Part shown: positions 18,936 to 27,869 of the stretch, in pieces
Position numbering within the stretch: the stretch's first letter is position 1
Layout: each line of letters opens with the position of its first letter
Source of the DNA: Candidatus Amarolinea dominans
Lineage (GTDB): Bacteria; Chloroflexota; Anaerolineae; SSC4; Amarolineaceae
Direction: 5' to 3'
Length of the DNA stretch: 64,000 nt
Assembly: GCA_016719785.1 (NCBI GenBank)
Contig: JADJYJ010000014.1
Coordinates: 86,868 to 150,867 of the forward strand
Program-made: the position numbers and the translations under genes
Notes under the pieces: model-generated
Databases searched by the model: none
What the model was told of the DNA's origin: nothing
What the model saw: the letters and a program-made list of their open reading frames with translations, nothing else

Positions 18936-21900
18936 AACCCCTGCACCTTGCTCAAATCCACAATCCCATCCGCCAGCGCGGCGATGGACTGCAGCAGACC
19001 CAGGTTGGCGCGGCGCTGCGCAGGGTCGTCGGCCATGACCATCACCTGCTCGAAGAAGCGGTTGATGGGCGCCGTCAGGCCGATCAGCGCGTTGACCAGC
19101 ACGTCCGCATCGCTGTCCGGCGAAATCTGCGCCTGCGCCACCAGGTAGCTCTCATAGAGCTGCCGGCTGACATCCGCGGTCAATGCGTCCGGCGCCAGCG
19201 GGTAGCGCTCCGTCAGCGGGCGCACGATGCGTTTACAGCGCGCGTACGCGGTCAGCGCGGCCGGCCAGGCCGGGGTCCGAAGCGCGTCTTGCAGCGCCGT
19301 CACCGTGCGGAAGGTCCGGTACGGATCATCGGCCCGCACGGCCAGGACGGCATCCACCAGATCGAAGCGCAAACCCTGATCCTTGAGCATCTGCTCCAGG
19401 CGCCGCGCCACGAAGACGGCGGCATCCTCACCGGCCTGCGCCGAGACCGGCGCCGGCAATTGCTGCGCGGTTAGCGCCAGGCCGCCACGCACCGAGAAGA
19501 AGGCCTGGTGTTCGATCAGATTGGCGACGATGCCCAGGGCCGCGCGGCGCAGCCCGAACGGATCGGCCGAACCGGTAGGCGCCAGGCCCACGCTGAAAAG
19601 GCCGAGCAGACTGTCCAGCCGGTCCGCCAGGCCGACGACCAGGCCCGGTTTGGCGCGGGGCAGACGGTCGCCGGCAAAGCGCGGCAGATAGGCCTCGAAG
19701 ATGGCCGTTGCCACTGCCTCTGATTCTCCACTCTCACGCGCATACTCGCGGCCCATGATGCCTTGCAGCGAGGTCATCTCAGTCACCATCTGGGTACCCA
19801 GGTCGGCCTTGCTGAGCTGCGCGGCGCGCACGGCGGTCGCGGTCTCATCTGCGCTCAGGCCCAGGCGTTCAGCCAGGACCGGTGTCATCCCTTCCAGGCG
19901 CTGCGCCTTGTCGAGCATGGAGCCGAGCTTTTCCTGGAAGGTCATGGTCGCCAGGCGGGGATTGTAGGCCGCCAGCGGCTTTTTGCGGTCCTCACGCACG
20001 AAGTAGGCTGCGTCCGCGTAGCGCGCCCGGATCACCCCTTCGTTGCCATGCCGCACCACGTCTGGATCGCGGGGCGCGCCGTTGGCCACGGTGATGAAAT
20101 AGGGCAGCATCTGCTCCGATCCTGCCCGCATGACCGGGAAGTAGCGCTGGTGCTTCTTCATGACGGTGATGAGCACCTCGCGCGGCAGGCTCAAATAGGC
20201 CGGGTCGAAGGAGCCGAGCAGCGCGCACGGCGCCTCCACCAGGTCGGTCACTTCATCGAGCAGCGCGGCATCGTGCGGAATTTCGCCGCCCACCGTCGCG
20301 GCCAGCTCGGCCAGTTGCTGCGTGATCAGGGCGCGGCGCTGCGTCCGTTCGACCACTACGCCCGCGCCGGCCATGGCCTGGTCATAGTCGGCCGCCTGCG
20401 CGATGTCAATGGCCGGCGAGTTGTCCGGCCGCAGGCCGCGGCTGGTGCGGCCGCTGCTGGCGTTGCCGTAGGTGAAGGGAATGACCTGGCCGCCGAACAG
20501 GGCCACGAACCAGCGGATGGGCCGCGTGAAGGCGACGCCGTTGGAGTTCCAGCGCATGGGCTTGCCAAAGCTCAGGCTGGACACCAGGGCCGGCAGCAGG
20601 TCTCGCAGCACCTGCGGCGCCGGCCGGCCAGGAATGGTCTGTACCGCGTACAGGTATTCGCCGCTGGCATCGCTGCGGCGCACCAAGTCGGCCACGGCCA
20701 GGCCGTACTTGCGTGCAAAGCCCTCCGCAGCCTTAGTCGGTTGGCCCTGCGCATCGAACGCGGCTTTGAGCGGCGGCCCCTTGACCACCTGTTCGTCGTC
20801 GGCCTGCCGCGGGGCCAGCCCTTGTACCTGCAGTACCAGGCGCCGCGGCGCGCCTGTGGTCGTCAGCGCAGTAAAGCTCAGGCGAGCCTCGCTCAGGCGC
20901 TGGCGGGCCAGCGTTTCTAACTGAGCGCTGCCCAAGACCACATCATCCACGGGCAGCTCTTCCACGCCGATCTCGAAGAGCAGGTCTTGCGCGGTCCCCG
21001 CCGGGGCCGGGGATTCAGCGGCCTGACCGGCGGAGACGGCAGCGGCGGCGGCTGTGCTGCTTTCGGCCAGCCACGGATACTCCAGGCGCTGGCGCTGCTG
21101 CCGGTATTCGTCTGAAACCTGCCGCGCGAGGTCGCGCATGCGGGCGAAGTAGCTGGCGCGCTCGGTCACACCGACAGCCCCGCGGGCATCGAGGATGTTG
21201 AAGGTATTGGAGCAGCGCAGCACGTTGTCGTGTGCAGGGATCACCAGGTGATGGCGCAGGGCGTTCTTGGCTTCGGCCTCGAACAGGTTGTACATCTGGC
21301 GCAGGTTGTCCACATCAGCCACGTCGAAGTTGTACTGGCAGTGCTCGATCTCCGGTTGCAGGAGCACATCGCCGTAGGTGCGGCGGCCGTCCCAGTCAAT
21401 CTTCCACACCTCGCGCACATCTTGCAGGAACATGACGATGCGCTCCAGGCCGTAGGTGATCTCCACGCTGATGGGATCGAGCGGCACGCCGCCGGCCTGC
21501 TGGAAGTAGGTGAACTGCGTGATCTCCAGCCCGTCCAGCCAGACTTCCCAGCCCAGGCCCCATGCGCCCAGCGCGGGGCTGGCCCAGTTGTCTTCGACGA
21601 AACGGATGTCGTGCTTACGGCGTTCGATGCCGATGGCTTCCAGGCTTTGCAGGTAAAGTTCCTGCGGATTGCCCGGATCAGGCTTGAGGATGACCTGGAA
21701 TTGGGTGTGCATCTGCATGCGGTTGGGGTTTTCGCCGTAGCGCCCATCGTCCGCACGGTAGGACGGCTCGGCATACGCCACGTTCCACGGTTCTGGCCCC
21801 AGCACGCGCAGCACGGTGGCCGGGTTCATCGTGCCCGCGCCCACCTTTTCGCTGTAGGGCTGCCAGATCAGGCAGCCCTGCTCGGCCCAGAAGTGCTGCA

Positions 21901-21943
21901 GGCGCATGATAACATCTTGAAAGGCGAATTGATTTGCGCTCAT
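18932..21943 (-). CDS. glyQS: Glycyl-tRNA synthetase, fused alpha and beta subunits
   Basis: A 1003-residue enzyme charging tRNA-Gly. Residues ~1-300 are the catalytic alpha subunit ([63 protein letters not shown]). An Ala-rich linker (~302-320) joins it to the beta subunit ([11 protein letters not shown], then [13 protein letters not shown], and an HD-like tail). Most bacteria split the two; single-chain forms are known, for example in Chlamydia. A diverged copy of the 74-base leader-like element lies 71 bases upstream in the same orientation. Confidence 0.95.
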   Translation of the reverse strand: MSANQFAFQDVIMRLQHFWAEQGCLIWQPYSEKVGAGTMNPATVLRVLGPEPWNVAYAEPSYRADDGRYGENPNRMQMHTQFQVILKPDPGNPQELYLQSLEAIGIERRKHDIRFVEDNWASPALGAWGLGWEVWLDGLEITQFTYFQQAGGVPLDPISVEITYGLERIVMFLQDVREVWKIDWDGRRTYGDVLLQPEIEHCQYNFDVADVDNLRQMYNLFEAEAKNALRHHLVIPAHDNVLRCSNTFNILDARGAVGVTERASYFARMRDLARQVSDEYRQQRQRLEYPWLAESSTAAAAAVSAGQAAESPAPAGTAQDLLFEIGVEELPVDDVVLGSAQLETLARQRLSEARLSFTALTTTGAPRRLVLQVQGLAPRQADDEQVVKGPPLKAAFDAQGQPTKAAEGFARKYGLAVADLVRRSDASGEYLYAVQTIPGRPAPQVLRDLLPALVSSLSFGKPMRWNSNGVAFTRPIRWFVALFGGQVIPFTYGNASSGRTSRGLRPDNSPAIDIAQAADYDQAMAGAGVVVERTQRRALITQQLAELAATVGGEIPHDAALLDEVTDLVEAPCALLGSFDPAYLSLPREVLITVMKKHQRYFPVMRAGSEQMLPYFITVANGAPRDPDVVRHGNEGVIRARYADAAYFVREDRKKPLAAYNPRLATMTFQEKLGSMLDKAQRLEGMTPVLAERLGLSADETATAVRAAQLSKADLGTQMVTEMTSLQGIMGREYARESGESEAVATAIFEAYLPRFAGDRLPRAKPGLVVGLADRLDSLLGLFSVGLAPTGSADPFGLRRAALGIVANLIEHQAFFSVRGGLALTAQQLPAPVSAQAGEDAAVFVARRLEQMLKDQGLRFDLVDAVLAVRADDPYRTFRTVTALQDALRTPAWPAALTAYARCKRIVRPLTERYPLAPDALTADVSRQLYESYLVAQAQISPDSDADVLVNALIGLTAPINRFFEQVMVMADDPAQRRANLGLLQSIAALADGIVDLSKVQGF

Positions 21944-22013
21944 AAAAAATACTCGATTTCTGTTCTTTCTTGATTCTTCTGTCAGATCGAAACGATTCTA
22001 CCAGATGCTCAAC

Positions 22014-22076
22014 TACACTGCAAGCGGCAATGGACCCGAAACTTCACTTTCCGCCCAAGAAACAGGCGATTTGCCA
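22014..22076 (-). repeat. Leader-like repeat, copy 3 (diverged, reverse strand)
   Basis: Read on the minus strand it contains CGCCTGTTTCTTGGGCGG, then AAAGTGAAGT, and ends GCCGCTTGCAGTGTA, matching the 3' three-quarters of the copies at 4141 and 13698. The internal stem becomes CGCCT/GGGCG, still pairable through a wobble. The 5' outer arm is not conserved; GGCAA and TTGCC could form an alternative closing stem. It faces glyQS. Confidence 0.65.
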
Positions 22077-22200
22077 GGTTGAACAGACATCACCAAATTT
22101 GCCCCCTGGAAGGCCAAAACTGATGGCACGTCCTGGGGCACAGCCTGTCAATCCTGGGCATCGCAGTCTGAATTGCAGCAGGCTAGCAGTCGCCGGGCGG

Positions 22201-22229
22201 TTGCATTTGGTGTCCAAATGTGAGACAAT
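22201..22229 (+). promoter_or_regulatory. Ferritin promoter with embedded operator-like palindrome
   Basis: TTGCAT (22201-22206) and GACAAT (22224-22229) with a 17-base spacer fit a sigma-70 promoter about 75 bases before the ferritin ATG. The perfect inverted repeat CATTTGG-TGT-CCAAATG (22204-22220) overlaps the -35 box and spacer, so a dimeric repressor could control it. The regulator is unknown; an iron- or peroxide-responsive one would suit. Confidence 0.6.
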
Positions 22230-22302
22230 GCCGTCATACCATCAGCGTTGCTGCACTGCAGGACGCAATGGAACGTATCTAAAAATCAGGGAGAAATCTA
22301 TT

Positions 22303-22791
22303 ATGTTAAGCAAAACGATGCAGGACGCCATCAATCAGCAGGTCAACAAAGAGCTGTACTCGTCCTACGTGTACCTGTCCATGGCAGCCTATTTCGAGAA
22401 CCAGAATCTGCCGGGCGCGGCCCAATGGATGCGCAAGCAGAGCGCGGAAGAGACCGAGCACGGGATGAAGTTCTTCGAGTTCTTGATCGAGCGCGGCGGG
22501 GCCGTGCTGCTGCAGGCGATTGCGCAGCCGCCCACCGCCTTTGGCTCGCCGCTGCTGGCGTTCGAGGAAGTCCTGGCCCACGAGCAGAAGGTGACGAAGT
22601 CCATCCATGACCTGTATGCCCTGGCTGTGAAAGAGGCTGACTATCCGACGCAGGTCTTGTTACACTGGTTCATCAACGAGCAGGTTGAAGAAGAGAAGAA
22701 TGCCACCGGCGTTGTGGAGCAACTGAAGATGGTTGGCGATTCACCGGCCGCCCTCTTCATGATTGACCGCCAACTGGCCGCGCGCAACTAA
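22303..22791 (+). CDS. ftn: Ferritin (non-haem, bacterial FtnA type)
   Basis: A 162-residue iron-storage protein that oxidises Fe(II) and stores it in a 24-subunit shell. Ferroxidase ligands are visible in the helices: E in NKELYSSYVYLSMA, the E-x-x-H pair in SAEETEHGMKFFEFL, and E residues in HWFINEQVEEEKNA. AGGGAG (22288-22293) supports ATG 22303 over the longer upstream frame. The stop codon TAA ends on the first base of the MITE-like element at 22791. Confidence 0.95.
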   Translation: MLSKTMQDAINQQVNKELYSSYVYLSMAAYFENQNLPGAAQWMRKQSAEETEHGMKFFEFLIERGGAVLLQAIAQPPTAFGSPLLAFEEVLAHEQKVTKSIHDLYALAVKEADYPTQVLLHWFINEQVEEEKNATGVVEQLKMVGDSPAALFMIDRQLAARN

Positions 22792-22956
22792 GCCTGTTTT
22801 CGACATAGAACAGATGTTTCTACACAACAGCTTGTGGTCATTGGCAAATCGCACACAACCTGTAGGAACAGTCCTGTTTTCGCTCAAACGTTCTACGCGA
22901 CGGCTTGTGGCAAGTGCCTGATGACCCACTACCCATTGGGGTGTCGAAAACAGGCT
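22791..22956 (+). mobile_element. 166-base MITE-like element, copy 1
   Basis: Perfect 15-base terminal inverted repeats (AGCCTGTTTTCGACA and TGTCGAAAACAGGCT) flank a non-coding core. A second copy at 27661-27826 has the same length and about four substitutions. Both have CTA before and AAG after the element; no clear target duplication beyond this. No transposase is encoded. Confidence 0.8.
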
Positions 22957-22990
22957 AAGAAACGGAAGTTGCGCCACCAGCCTGATTTTC

Positions 22991-23059
22991 GGCCACGAAT
23001 TTCACAAACTGGCACGAAAAGCCCCCCGAACTTCGCGCTCGTTCGTGTCATTCGTGGCC
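22991..23059. repeat. CCACGAAT intergenic palindrome, copy upstream of the rhodanese gene
   Basis: GGCCACGAAT (22991-23000) and ATTCGTGGCC (23050-23059) are perfect 10-base arms around about 49 bases. It belongs to the same family as the palindromes at 57440, 57506, 60166 and 60251. Confidence 0.65.
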
Positions 23060-23095
23060 GTTGTTGTCAGCACTGCGTGAGTTCTGTGAGGGAAT

Positions 23096-23527
23096 ATGAT
23101 GAAAAAGCACTCTGTCTTTCTTCTATCGTTGCTGGCAGCCGTGATCCTGGGCGCCTGCGCCTCGGCGCCTCCGGCGCCGCAGTCTGTGGCGCCGGAGGCT
23201 GCATCGTCTGGCGCTCTCACCCGCATCAACGTAGATCAATTGGCCCAAATGCTGGCGGATACGAAGGACTTCACCCTGGTGAACGTCCATGTTCCGTTCG
23301 AGGGTGATCTGCCGGAAACCGACCTTTCGATTCCGTTCGATCAGATTGATCAACACCTGGCGGAGCTGCCCGGCCGGGATGACAAAATTGTTCTCTACTG
23401 CCGCAGCGGCCGCATGAGCGATATTGCCGCGCGGCGCCTGGTTGAACTGGGGTACACAAACGTCTACGACGTAACTGGCGGCATGGTCGCATGGGAGGCC
23501 GGCGGCCGTTCCCTGGTTCGACCCTGA
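23096..23527 (+). CDS. Rhodanese-domain lipoprotein
   Basis: 143 residues. A lipoprotein signal ends LAAVILGACAS. The single rhodanese domain (~40-143) has the active-site loop LYCRSGRMS with Cys as catalytic residue, so it can carry sulfur or selenium as a persulfide or perselenide at the outer face of the membrane. The start may be the first or second of two adjacent ATGs (23096, 23099) behind GAGGG. It is convergent with the selenoprotein gene, only five bases apart. A decayed partial duplicate lies at 34657-34770. Confidence 0.88.
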   Translation: MMKKHSVFLLSLLAAVILGACASAPPAPQSVAPEAASSGALTRINVDQLAQMLADTKDFTLVNVHVPFEGDLPETDLSIPFDQIDQHLAELPGRDDKIVLYCRSGRMSDIAARRLVELGYTNVYDVTGGMVAWEAGGRSLVRP

Positions 23528-23532
23528 CCAGG

Positions 23533-24048
23533 TTACGTTCCCCAATCGGAAAGCACGACCAGTTCCATTTCCGGCTTCACCGGGTCATTGGTTTTCACCT
23601 TCACCCGGAAGTCGTGCAGACCCTCCATCCCCTTGTGCATCATGAATTCCATCGAAAGCTGCGTGCTCTGCCCTGGCTGGATGGTCGTCGAACCGACGAC
23701 CGCTTTGGGCGGTCAGCAGCCCTGCTTGACTTCGACGACCGGCTGGCTCACGATCTGCAGGGGCTGGTCGCCGACGTTGCTAAGCTTGAAAGTGGCCTTG
23801 ACCGGTATGTCAAGGGGCACCTTACCGAAATCAATCTGCTCCCGATCGACAACGAGGCTTGGCCTGCCGGTAACCTGTGCCGGAACGCTCGTACCGGACG
23901 AGCCGCGCCCGGCGCTCGCCAACAGCACGACGCCGACGACAATGACGAGCAACGCGCCGCCGGCCACATAGAGCGGCAGGCTGCTGCGCTTTGGGGGCGG
24001 GGTCTTGACCTTGCGGCCCTGTGGGACTTGATTGGCCTTCGTAGACAT
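23533..24048 (-). CDS. Probable selenoprotein: membrane-anchored DUF1573-like protein with in-frame UGA
   Basis: 171 residues if UGA at 23715-23713 is read as selenocysteine (residue 112). ATG 24048 has AAGGAGGA upstream. Residues ~28-48 form a membrane anchor; the rest is an Ig-like domain typical of DUF1573-like proteins (VDREQIDFGKVPLDIPV, KATFKLSNVGDQPLQIV). The UGA follows QGC and precedes PPKAVVGSTTIQPGQ; the frame continues without break for 59 codons to TAA (23535-23533) with good domain sequence (MEFMMHKGMEGLHDFRVKV, TNDPVKP). Relatives known to me have two adjacent Cys at this point, so UGA sits where Cys is expected. A SECIS-like hairpin follows. If UGA acts as a stop, the product is 111 residues. 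Confidence 0.8.
23683..23701 (-). promoter_or_regulatory. SECIS-like hairpin for selenocysteine insertion
   Basis: On the minus strand, GGUCGUC (23701-23695) pairs perfectly with GACGACC (23689-23683), leaving the loop GGUUC. Eighteen bases separate the UGA from the loop, within the range of bacterial SECIS elements, and the loop begins GGU as in the SelB-binding consensus. A competing six-base stem, GACCGC/GCGGUC, overlaps the UGA itself. Confidence 0.75.
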
Positions 24049-24080
24049 CTTTATCCTCCTTAGTAATCTCAGTTGGGGTC

Positions 24081-25091
24081 TTATTTCGCGAACAGAAACG
24101 TTCGGAGATAAGCGATCATCGCCCACTGTTCTTCGTCCGTATACAGCGAGCCGAACTCCGGCATGCCGGTGCCCATGCCCCCGCGCAGCAGCTTACCCTG
24201 GAGCAGCACATCGCTGGCCGCCAGCATGTGCGCAGGGTCGGTGAAGTCGGCCGGCCCTGACGGCATGGCGGGGTCCATTTTCTGCATGCCCGGCAGATTG
24301 AGGCCGGCCGGGCCTTTCCCCTTGCCATCCGGGCCGTGGCAGGCCGCGCAATCGCGGGCGTAGAGCGTCGCGGCGCGCGCGAGCGCGGTGGGCGAAACAT
24401 CCTTCATCCACGCCCACGCCACCAGGTTCCAAACATCGGCATCGCTCAGCGCGGCGTTGGCGGGATCGGCCCGCAGGTTATCGAACGCGCCGGCGGGCGC
24501 AAGCGTACGGCGTGTGGCCGGGTCGGTCAGATCCTGCGGCAGCGCCACATTCAGCGCCGCGCCCACACTGATTGAGGGTGTGGCGTTGGGCGTGGCATGC
24601 GCCTCGTGCGGCATGGCGTCAAGGTCAATGCCGAGCTGCTGGAACAGGGGCGGCTCTGTGGTCGCTATCACCGGCGGCGAACCTCCCGTGACCTCGATGA
24701 CCCCGCGCATGCGCCAGTGATCCACACTGCACCAGCGGGTGCAGGCGAAGGCATAACGCCCCGGCTTGTCCGGCGTCACGTCCACCTCAACCACCTTGCC
24801 GGGGTAGATATCATTGACATTGACGCCCAGGCCAGGGATGGTCAACCCATGCACCACGTCCGGCGAGCTGATGCGCAGCCTGACAGTCTCACCTACCCGG
24901 AGGCTCAACCGGTCCGGGCTGAACCCGCCCTGCTCCGGCGCGCGGGCCACGATCTCCACAATCTTGACGCCAGCCGAGGCCGTCCGCCACGCCTGGTAGC
25001 CAAAGATGCCGGCCGGGAAGGCCACCAGCACGACCAGGACGACCCCCAGGGCGAACAACTCCTCCTTGATTCGTGATCGGACGTGTTTCAT
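24081..25091 (-). CDS. Membrane-anchored CuA cupredoxin fused to cytochrome c
   Basis: 336 residues. One N-terminal helix (LFALGVVLVVLVAFPAGIFG) anchors it. Residues ~40-135 are a cupredoxin with all CuA ligands: His in SPDVVHGL and C-x3-C-x3-H-x2-M in CTRWCSVDHWRM. Residues ~210-336 are a class I cytochrome c with CAACH and a likely Met ligand near GTGMPEFG. CuA normally passes electrons to an oxidase or nitrous oxide reductase core, but neither is encoded here; with one anchor helix it resembles a COX subunit II in reverse use. It is 32 bases upstream of the selenoprotein gene, in one operon. Confidence 0.87.
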   Translation of the reverse strand: MKHVRSRIKEELFALGVVLVVLVAFPAGIFGYQAWRTASAGVKIVEIVARAPEQGGFSPDRLSLRVGETVRLRISSPDVVHGLTIPGLGVNVNDIYPGKVVEVDVTPDKPGRYAFACTRWCSVDHWRMRGVIEVTGGSPPVIATTEPPLFQQLGIDLDAMPHEAHATPNATPSISVGAALNVALPQDLTDPATRRTLAPAGAFDNLRADPANAALSDADVWNLVAWAWMKDVSPTALARAATLYARDCAACHGPDGKGKGPAGLNLPGMQKMDPAMPSGPADFTDPAHMLAASDVLLQGKLLRGGMGTGMPEFGSLYTDEEQWAMIAYLRTFLFAK

Positions 25092-25128
25092 CGCTTTCTT
25101 TGTTCCCCTGATTTCCCGTTCTCGATTC

Positions 25129-26490
25129 TCAGGCCAGGTACAAGCCCAAGAGCCCCAGCGTCGCAGCGGTACAGAAGACCGTCACGGGCGCTGCGGCCCA
25201 CGGCGTTTGGCCGTGTTGGCGGGCCGTGCGCAGCGCGAGCGCGATCGCCGCGGTGAGGCCGATCAGCAGCACCGGCACTTGCAGGTAGGGTATGAGACCT
25301 GGGATGTAGGGCGTCCATTTCAGGCCCACCGTGCCCAGCAGGTTCCACCCCCAGCCCAGCGGATCGGACAGCACCGACCAGGCATACGAGAAGTTCACCA
25401 GGACGAACGACAGCGAGAACGCAATCCAGGCGGTCAGCCCCAATGGCACCAGGGTGGCCGCGTAATCGGAGAAGAGCTTGCGCATGGTCGTCTGCGCGGG
25501 TTGGCTGATCCACTGCCCACCGCGCACGGCCAGCCAGAACAAACCGGGCAGGATCGCCAGGTTCAGCGCCAGGAAGATGCCGGCGTAGGCGAACCAGCCC
25601 GGCGTGCCCACCGCCCGCGCGGTCTCTTTCAGCACGCCCCATGGCCCGATCAGCACCGTGGAGTAGATGAAGGCGCAGGCCAGCATGATCAGACCCTTGT
25701 AGGCCTCATCGAGCTTGTGGCCGGTGGTCTTGAGGAGGTCGGCGCCTGGTTGGCGCACGAAGAGAGCGATGTTGTCGCGCGTGCAGGTCTTCAGGCATTC
25801 GGTGCATAGCCCGCAGGACATATTGTTCGTCAGGCCGCCGGGGAAGACCAGCCAGGGGCAGCCATAGCCTTCATCGCTGCCGGTATAGCAGGTCTTTTCG
25901 GTGTGGCCGGCGCAGATCGCGGTGTCCTTCACCCGCAGTTCGATTGGTGCGATCTGGCTGTAAAGCCCGATGAAACCGCCGACCGGGCAGAGGTAGCGGC
26001 AGAAAGTGCGCCGTTCGAAGACCAGGCTGGTGCCGATGGCGACGATCATGAAACCAAGCAGCACCAGCGCGGTGGCCAGAGGCGTCGTCAGGATGACAGT
26101 GGAGAAGAGCGCGACGCCCAGGAAGCCCACGTTTTGCAGCCAGATGTTGCGCAAGGCTCGCGGCCACTGCTTGCCGAGGGTGTAAAGCTTACCCCCCGGC
26201 CGCGGCTGCACCAGTGCGCGCCGCTGCAGCCATTCGCCCGGCGCGGGGATGGGGCAGACGCCGCACCACAGCCGGCCCGCGAACGGCAGTAACAGGAGGA
26301 TCAACAGCGCCCACCAGACGATCCAGACGAAGACGATGCCGAAGTTGCGGTTGCCGGCCGGCGTGCCGACCAGCCCCGCGATGATGGCCAGCACGAAGAA
26401 GAGCAGCGTGAGCGCAGTCAGACTCCACTGCAGCCAGCGCGAGCGAAGCATACGCTTGATGATGGGGACGTCCGAAATGGCGTAGCGCAT
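25129..26490 (-). CDS. NapH/NosR-like polytopic 4Fe-4S membrane protein
   Basis: 453 residues from ATG 26490, which overlaps the previous stop in TGATG. Several membrane helices are visible (LTALTLLFFVLAIIAGL; VIVWWALLILLLLPFAG-like). The NapH-type motif CGVCPIPAPGEW lies near residue 80, a Cys-rich segment with CAGHTEKTCYTGS near 195, and a ferredoxin-like CGLCTECLKTC near 225. Such proteins carry electrons from quinol across the membrane to periplasmic acceptors. The CuA-bearing proteins on both sides are its likely partners. The longer frame to 26616 overlaps the upstream gene and has no ribosome binding site. Confidence 0.87.
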   Translation of the reverse strand: MRYAISDVPIIKRMLRSRWLQWSLTALTLLFFVLAIIAGLVGTPAGNRNFGIVFVWIVWWALLILLLLPFAGRLWCGVCPIPAPGEWLQRRALVQPRPGGKLYTLGKQWPRALRNIWLQNVGFLGVALFSTVILTTPLATALVLLGFMIVAIGTSLVFERRTFCRYLCPVGGFIGLYSQIAPIELRVKDTAICAGHTEKTCYTGSDEGYGCPWLVFPGGLTNNMSCGLCTECLKTCTRDNIALFVRQPGADLLKTTGHKLDEAYKGLIMLACAFIYSTVLIGPWGVLKETARAVGTPGWFAYAGIFLALNLAILPGLFWLAVRGGQWISQPAQTTMRKLFSDYAATLVPLGLTAWIAFSLSFVLVNFSYAWSVLSDPLGWGWNLLGTVGLKWTPYIPGLIPYLQVPVLLIGLTAAIALALRTARQHGQTPWAAAPVTVFCTAATLGLLGLYLA

Positions 26491-26990
26491 CAGCGTTTCC
26501 AGAAGGCGGTCATCGCGCCGACCGCCGTGATCAGCGTGGCTGCGATCGCTCGCAGCCAGGTCAGGTTCGGGCCGACCACCAGCTTGCCGATCATGAATGG
26601 GTGCAGGTTGCCGCACGCCACATTGCAGCGAAAACGGAAGGCCCCGCTGCGGTCGGCGACAAAGGTGAGCTGACCTGGCCGGCCTGGCTCGGCCTGGGTC
26701 GCGAGACCATAGCCATCCACATACAATCCATGCACCACGTCGGTGGACTCCAGGTTGATGATCAGCGTATCGCCTCGGTTCACCCGCACCGTCCCCGGTT
26801 CGAACGCAAAACTACGAGCCGAGATCGTGATGTGGCGCTCCTGCGGCGCCGCGCCTATCACCGGCAGAGGCGCCAGTAAAGTCAACAACACGAGCGACAT
26901 GGTGACTCCAGCCGCCCACCAGCGCGTCCTGGGGACGCTCGGCAAGCCCACCGCGCGGCCTCTGCTATCTGCCATTGGCCCTCTGCTCAC
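26490..26990 (-). CDS. Membrane-anchored CuA-type cupredoxin
   Basis: 166 residues from GTG 26990 (GTGA overlap with the preceding stop); ATG 26975 is the alternative. After an N-terminal helix (VTMSLVLLTLLAPLPVIGA) comes a cupredoxin with His in STDVVHGL and the full CuA motif C-x3-C-x3-H-x2-M in CNVACGNLHPFM. A C-terminal helix (AIAATLITAVGAMTAFW) gives a second anchor. COX subunit II, which it resembles, has its helices before the cupredoxin and no cytochrome-free stand-alone form like this. It is translationally coupled to both neighbours. Confidence 0.85.
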   Translation of the reverse strand: MSRGPMADSRGRAVGLPSVPRTRWWAAGVTMSLVLLTLLAPLPVIGAAPQERHITISARSFAFEPGTVRVNRGDTLIINLESTDVVHGLYVDGYGLATQAEPGRPGQLTFVADRSGAFRFRCNVACGNLHPFMIGKLVVGPNLTWLRAIAATLITAVGAMTAFWKR

Positions 26991-27469
26991 TGGTTGGCCG
27001 GCCCGAACTTGCTGTAGGTGTCCACGATCTGCTGGCGGATAGCGGCCGGCGACTTACCATCGCCGGTCATCTTCATCACGTCGGTGGCGATGTCCACGCA
27101 GATGCTGCAACCCATGGCATGATCGTCGAAAACCGGCTTGCCGTCCGCGCCGAACTCCTTGATGTAGCAAGCCAGGTTGCTCTTGTGCCCGATGGCCCCG
27201 CAGCCACAGTAGCACGGCACGTTCTGCAAGGCGTCAGGGTTGGTGATCGCGAATTGGTAGGCCGTGCGCACAGCAACCGGCGCATCCTGCATCTGTTTAG
27301 GCAGGCTTGAAACGGACGCCAGTTTAACCTGACTATTCTGTTGCCCACCCGCGGTACAGGCTGCCAGCAGAAAGCTGCCGATGATGAGGCCCGGTAGTAG
27401 AAAGAAGAGTCGTTTTGACAAGGTGTTGCTCCGCGGAAGTCCTTTTGTTGTGAAGAATGGTGCTAACAT
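26987..27469 (-). CDS. PCYCGC-motif lipoprotein
   Basis: 160 residues from ATG 27469. A TTG at 27421 behind GCGGAG would remove 16 residues and gives a more normal signal peptide; the start is open. The lipobox is SFLLAACTAG. The mature part has PCYCGCGAIGHKSNLACYI and later DDHAMGCSICVDIATDVM, so eight or more conserved Cys that could bind copper or an iron-sulfur cluster. The PCYCGC family has no established function. First gene of the five-gene operon; the possible -10 TATACT lies just before the ATG, favouring the later start. Confidence 0.82.
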   Translation of the reverse strand: MLAPFFTTKGLPRSNTLSKRLFFLLPGLIIGSFLLAACTAGGQQNSQVKLASVSSLPKQMQDAPVAVRTAYQFAITNPDALQNVPCYCGCGAIGHKSNLACYIKEFGADGKPVFDDHAMGCSICVDIATDVMKMTGDGKSPAAIRQQIVDTYSKFGPANQ

Positions 27470-27660
27470 CAACAAGCAACGGTAGTATACTTGCCTGGCA
27501 TCATGGCCGTAAGCGCCGTCCGGCGCAAGGAGAGTGCGCCATTTGGCGCGACAACCACGCCAGCAGCCACCGCAGATTTGGAGCTCGCCTCGTGCTGTGG
27601 CACAGGGATGTGCCACAGCACGACCGCATGACCTGTTTCCCGCTACAGCCTTGTACTCTA

Positions 27661-27826
27661 AGCCTGTTTTCGACATAGAACAGATGTTTTTATACAACAG
27701 CTTGTGGTCATTGGCAAATCGCACACAACCTGTAGGAACAGTCCTGTTTTCGCTCAAACGTTCTACGCGACGACTTGTGGCAAGTGCCTGATGACCTACT
27801 ACCCATTGGGGTGTCGAAAACAGGCT
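27661..27826 (+). mobile_element. 166-base MITE-like element, copy 2
   Basis: Same 15-base terminal inverted repeats and length as the copy at 22791-22956, differing at about four positions. It sits in the gap between the ZIP gene and the PCYCGC operon and may separate their transcription. Confidence 0.8.
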
Positions 27827-27869
27827 AAGTTATCTCATCGGAGTCACTGAGGGTAGCGCCTAACTGTGC

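Larger units (their letters stand above)
21944..22302. other. Divergent intergenic region between glyQS and ferritin
   Basis: A 359-base gap. It holds the reversed leader-like repeat at 22014-22076 (facing glyQS) and the ferritin promoter/operator at 22201-22229. No convincing open reading frame was found between them. Confidence 0.6.

Noticed and set aside
22835..23307. Plus-strand 157-codon frame across the MITE and rhodanese start
   Set aside because: It begins inside the mobile element and ends in the wrong frame of the rhodanese gene.
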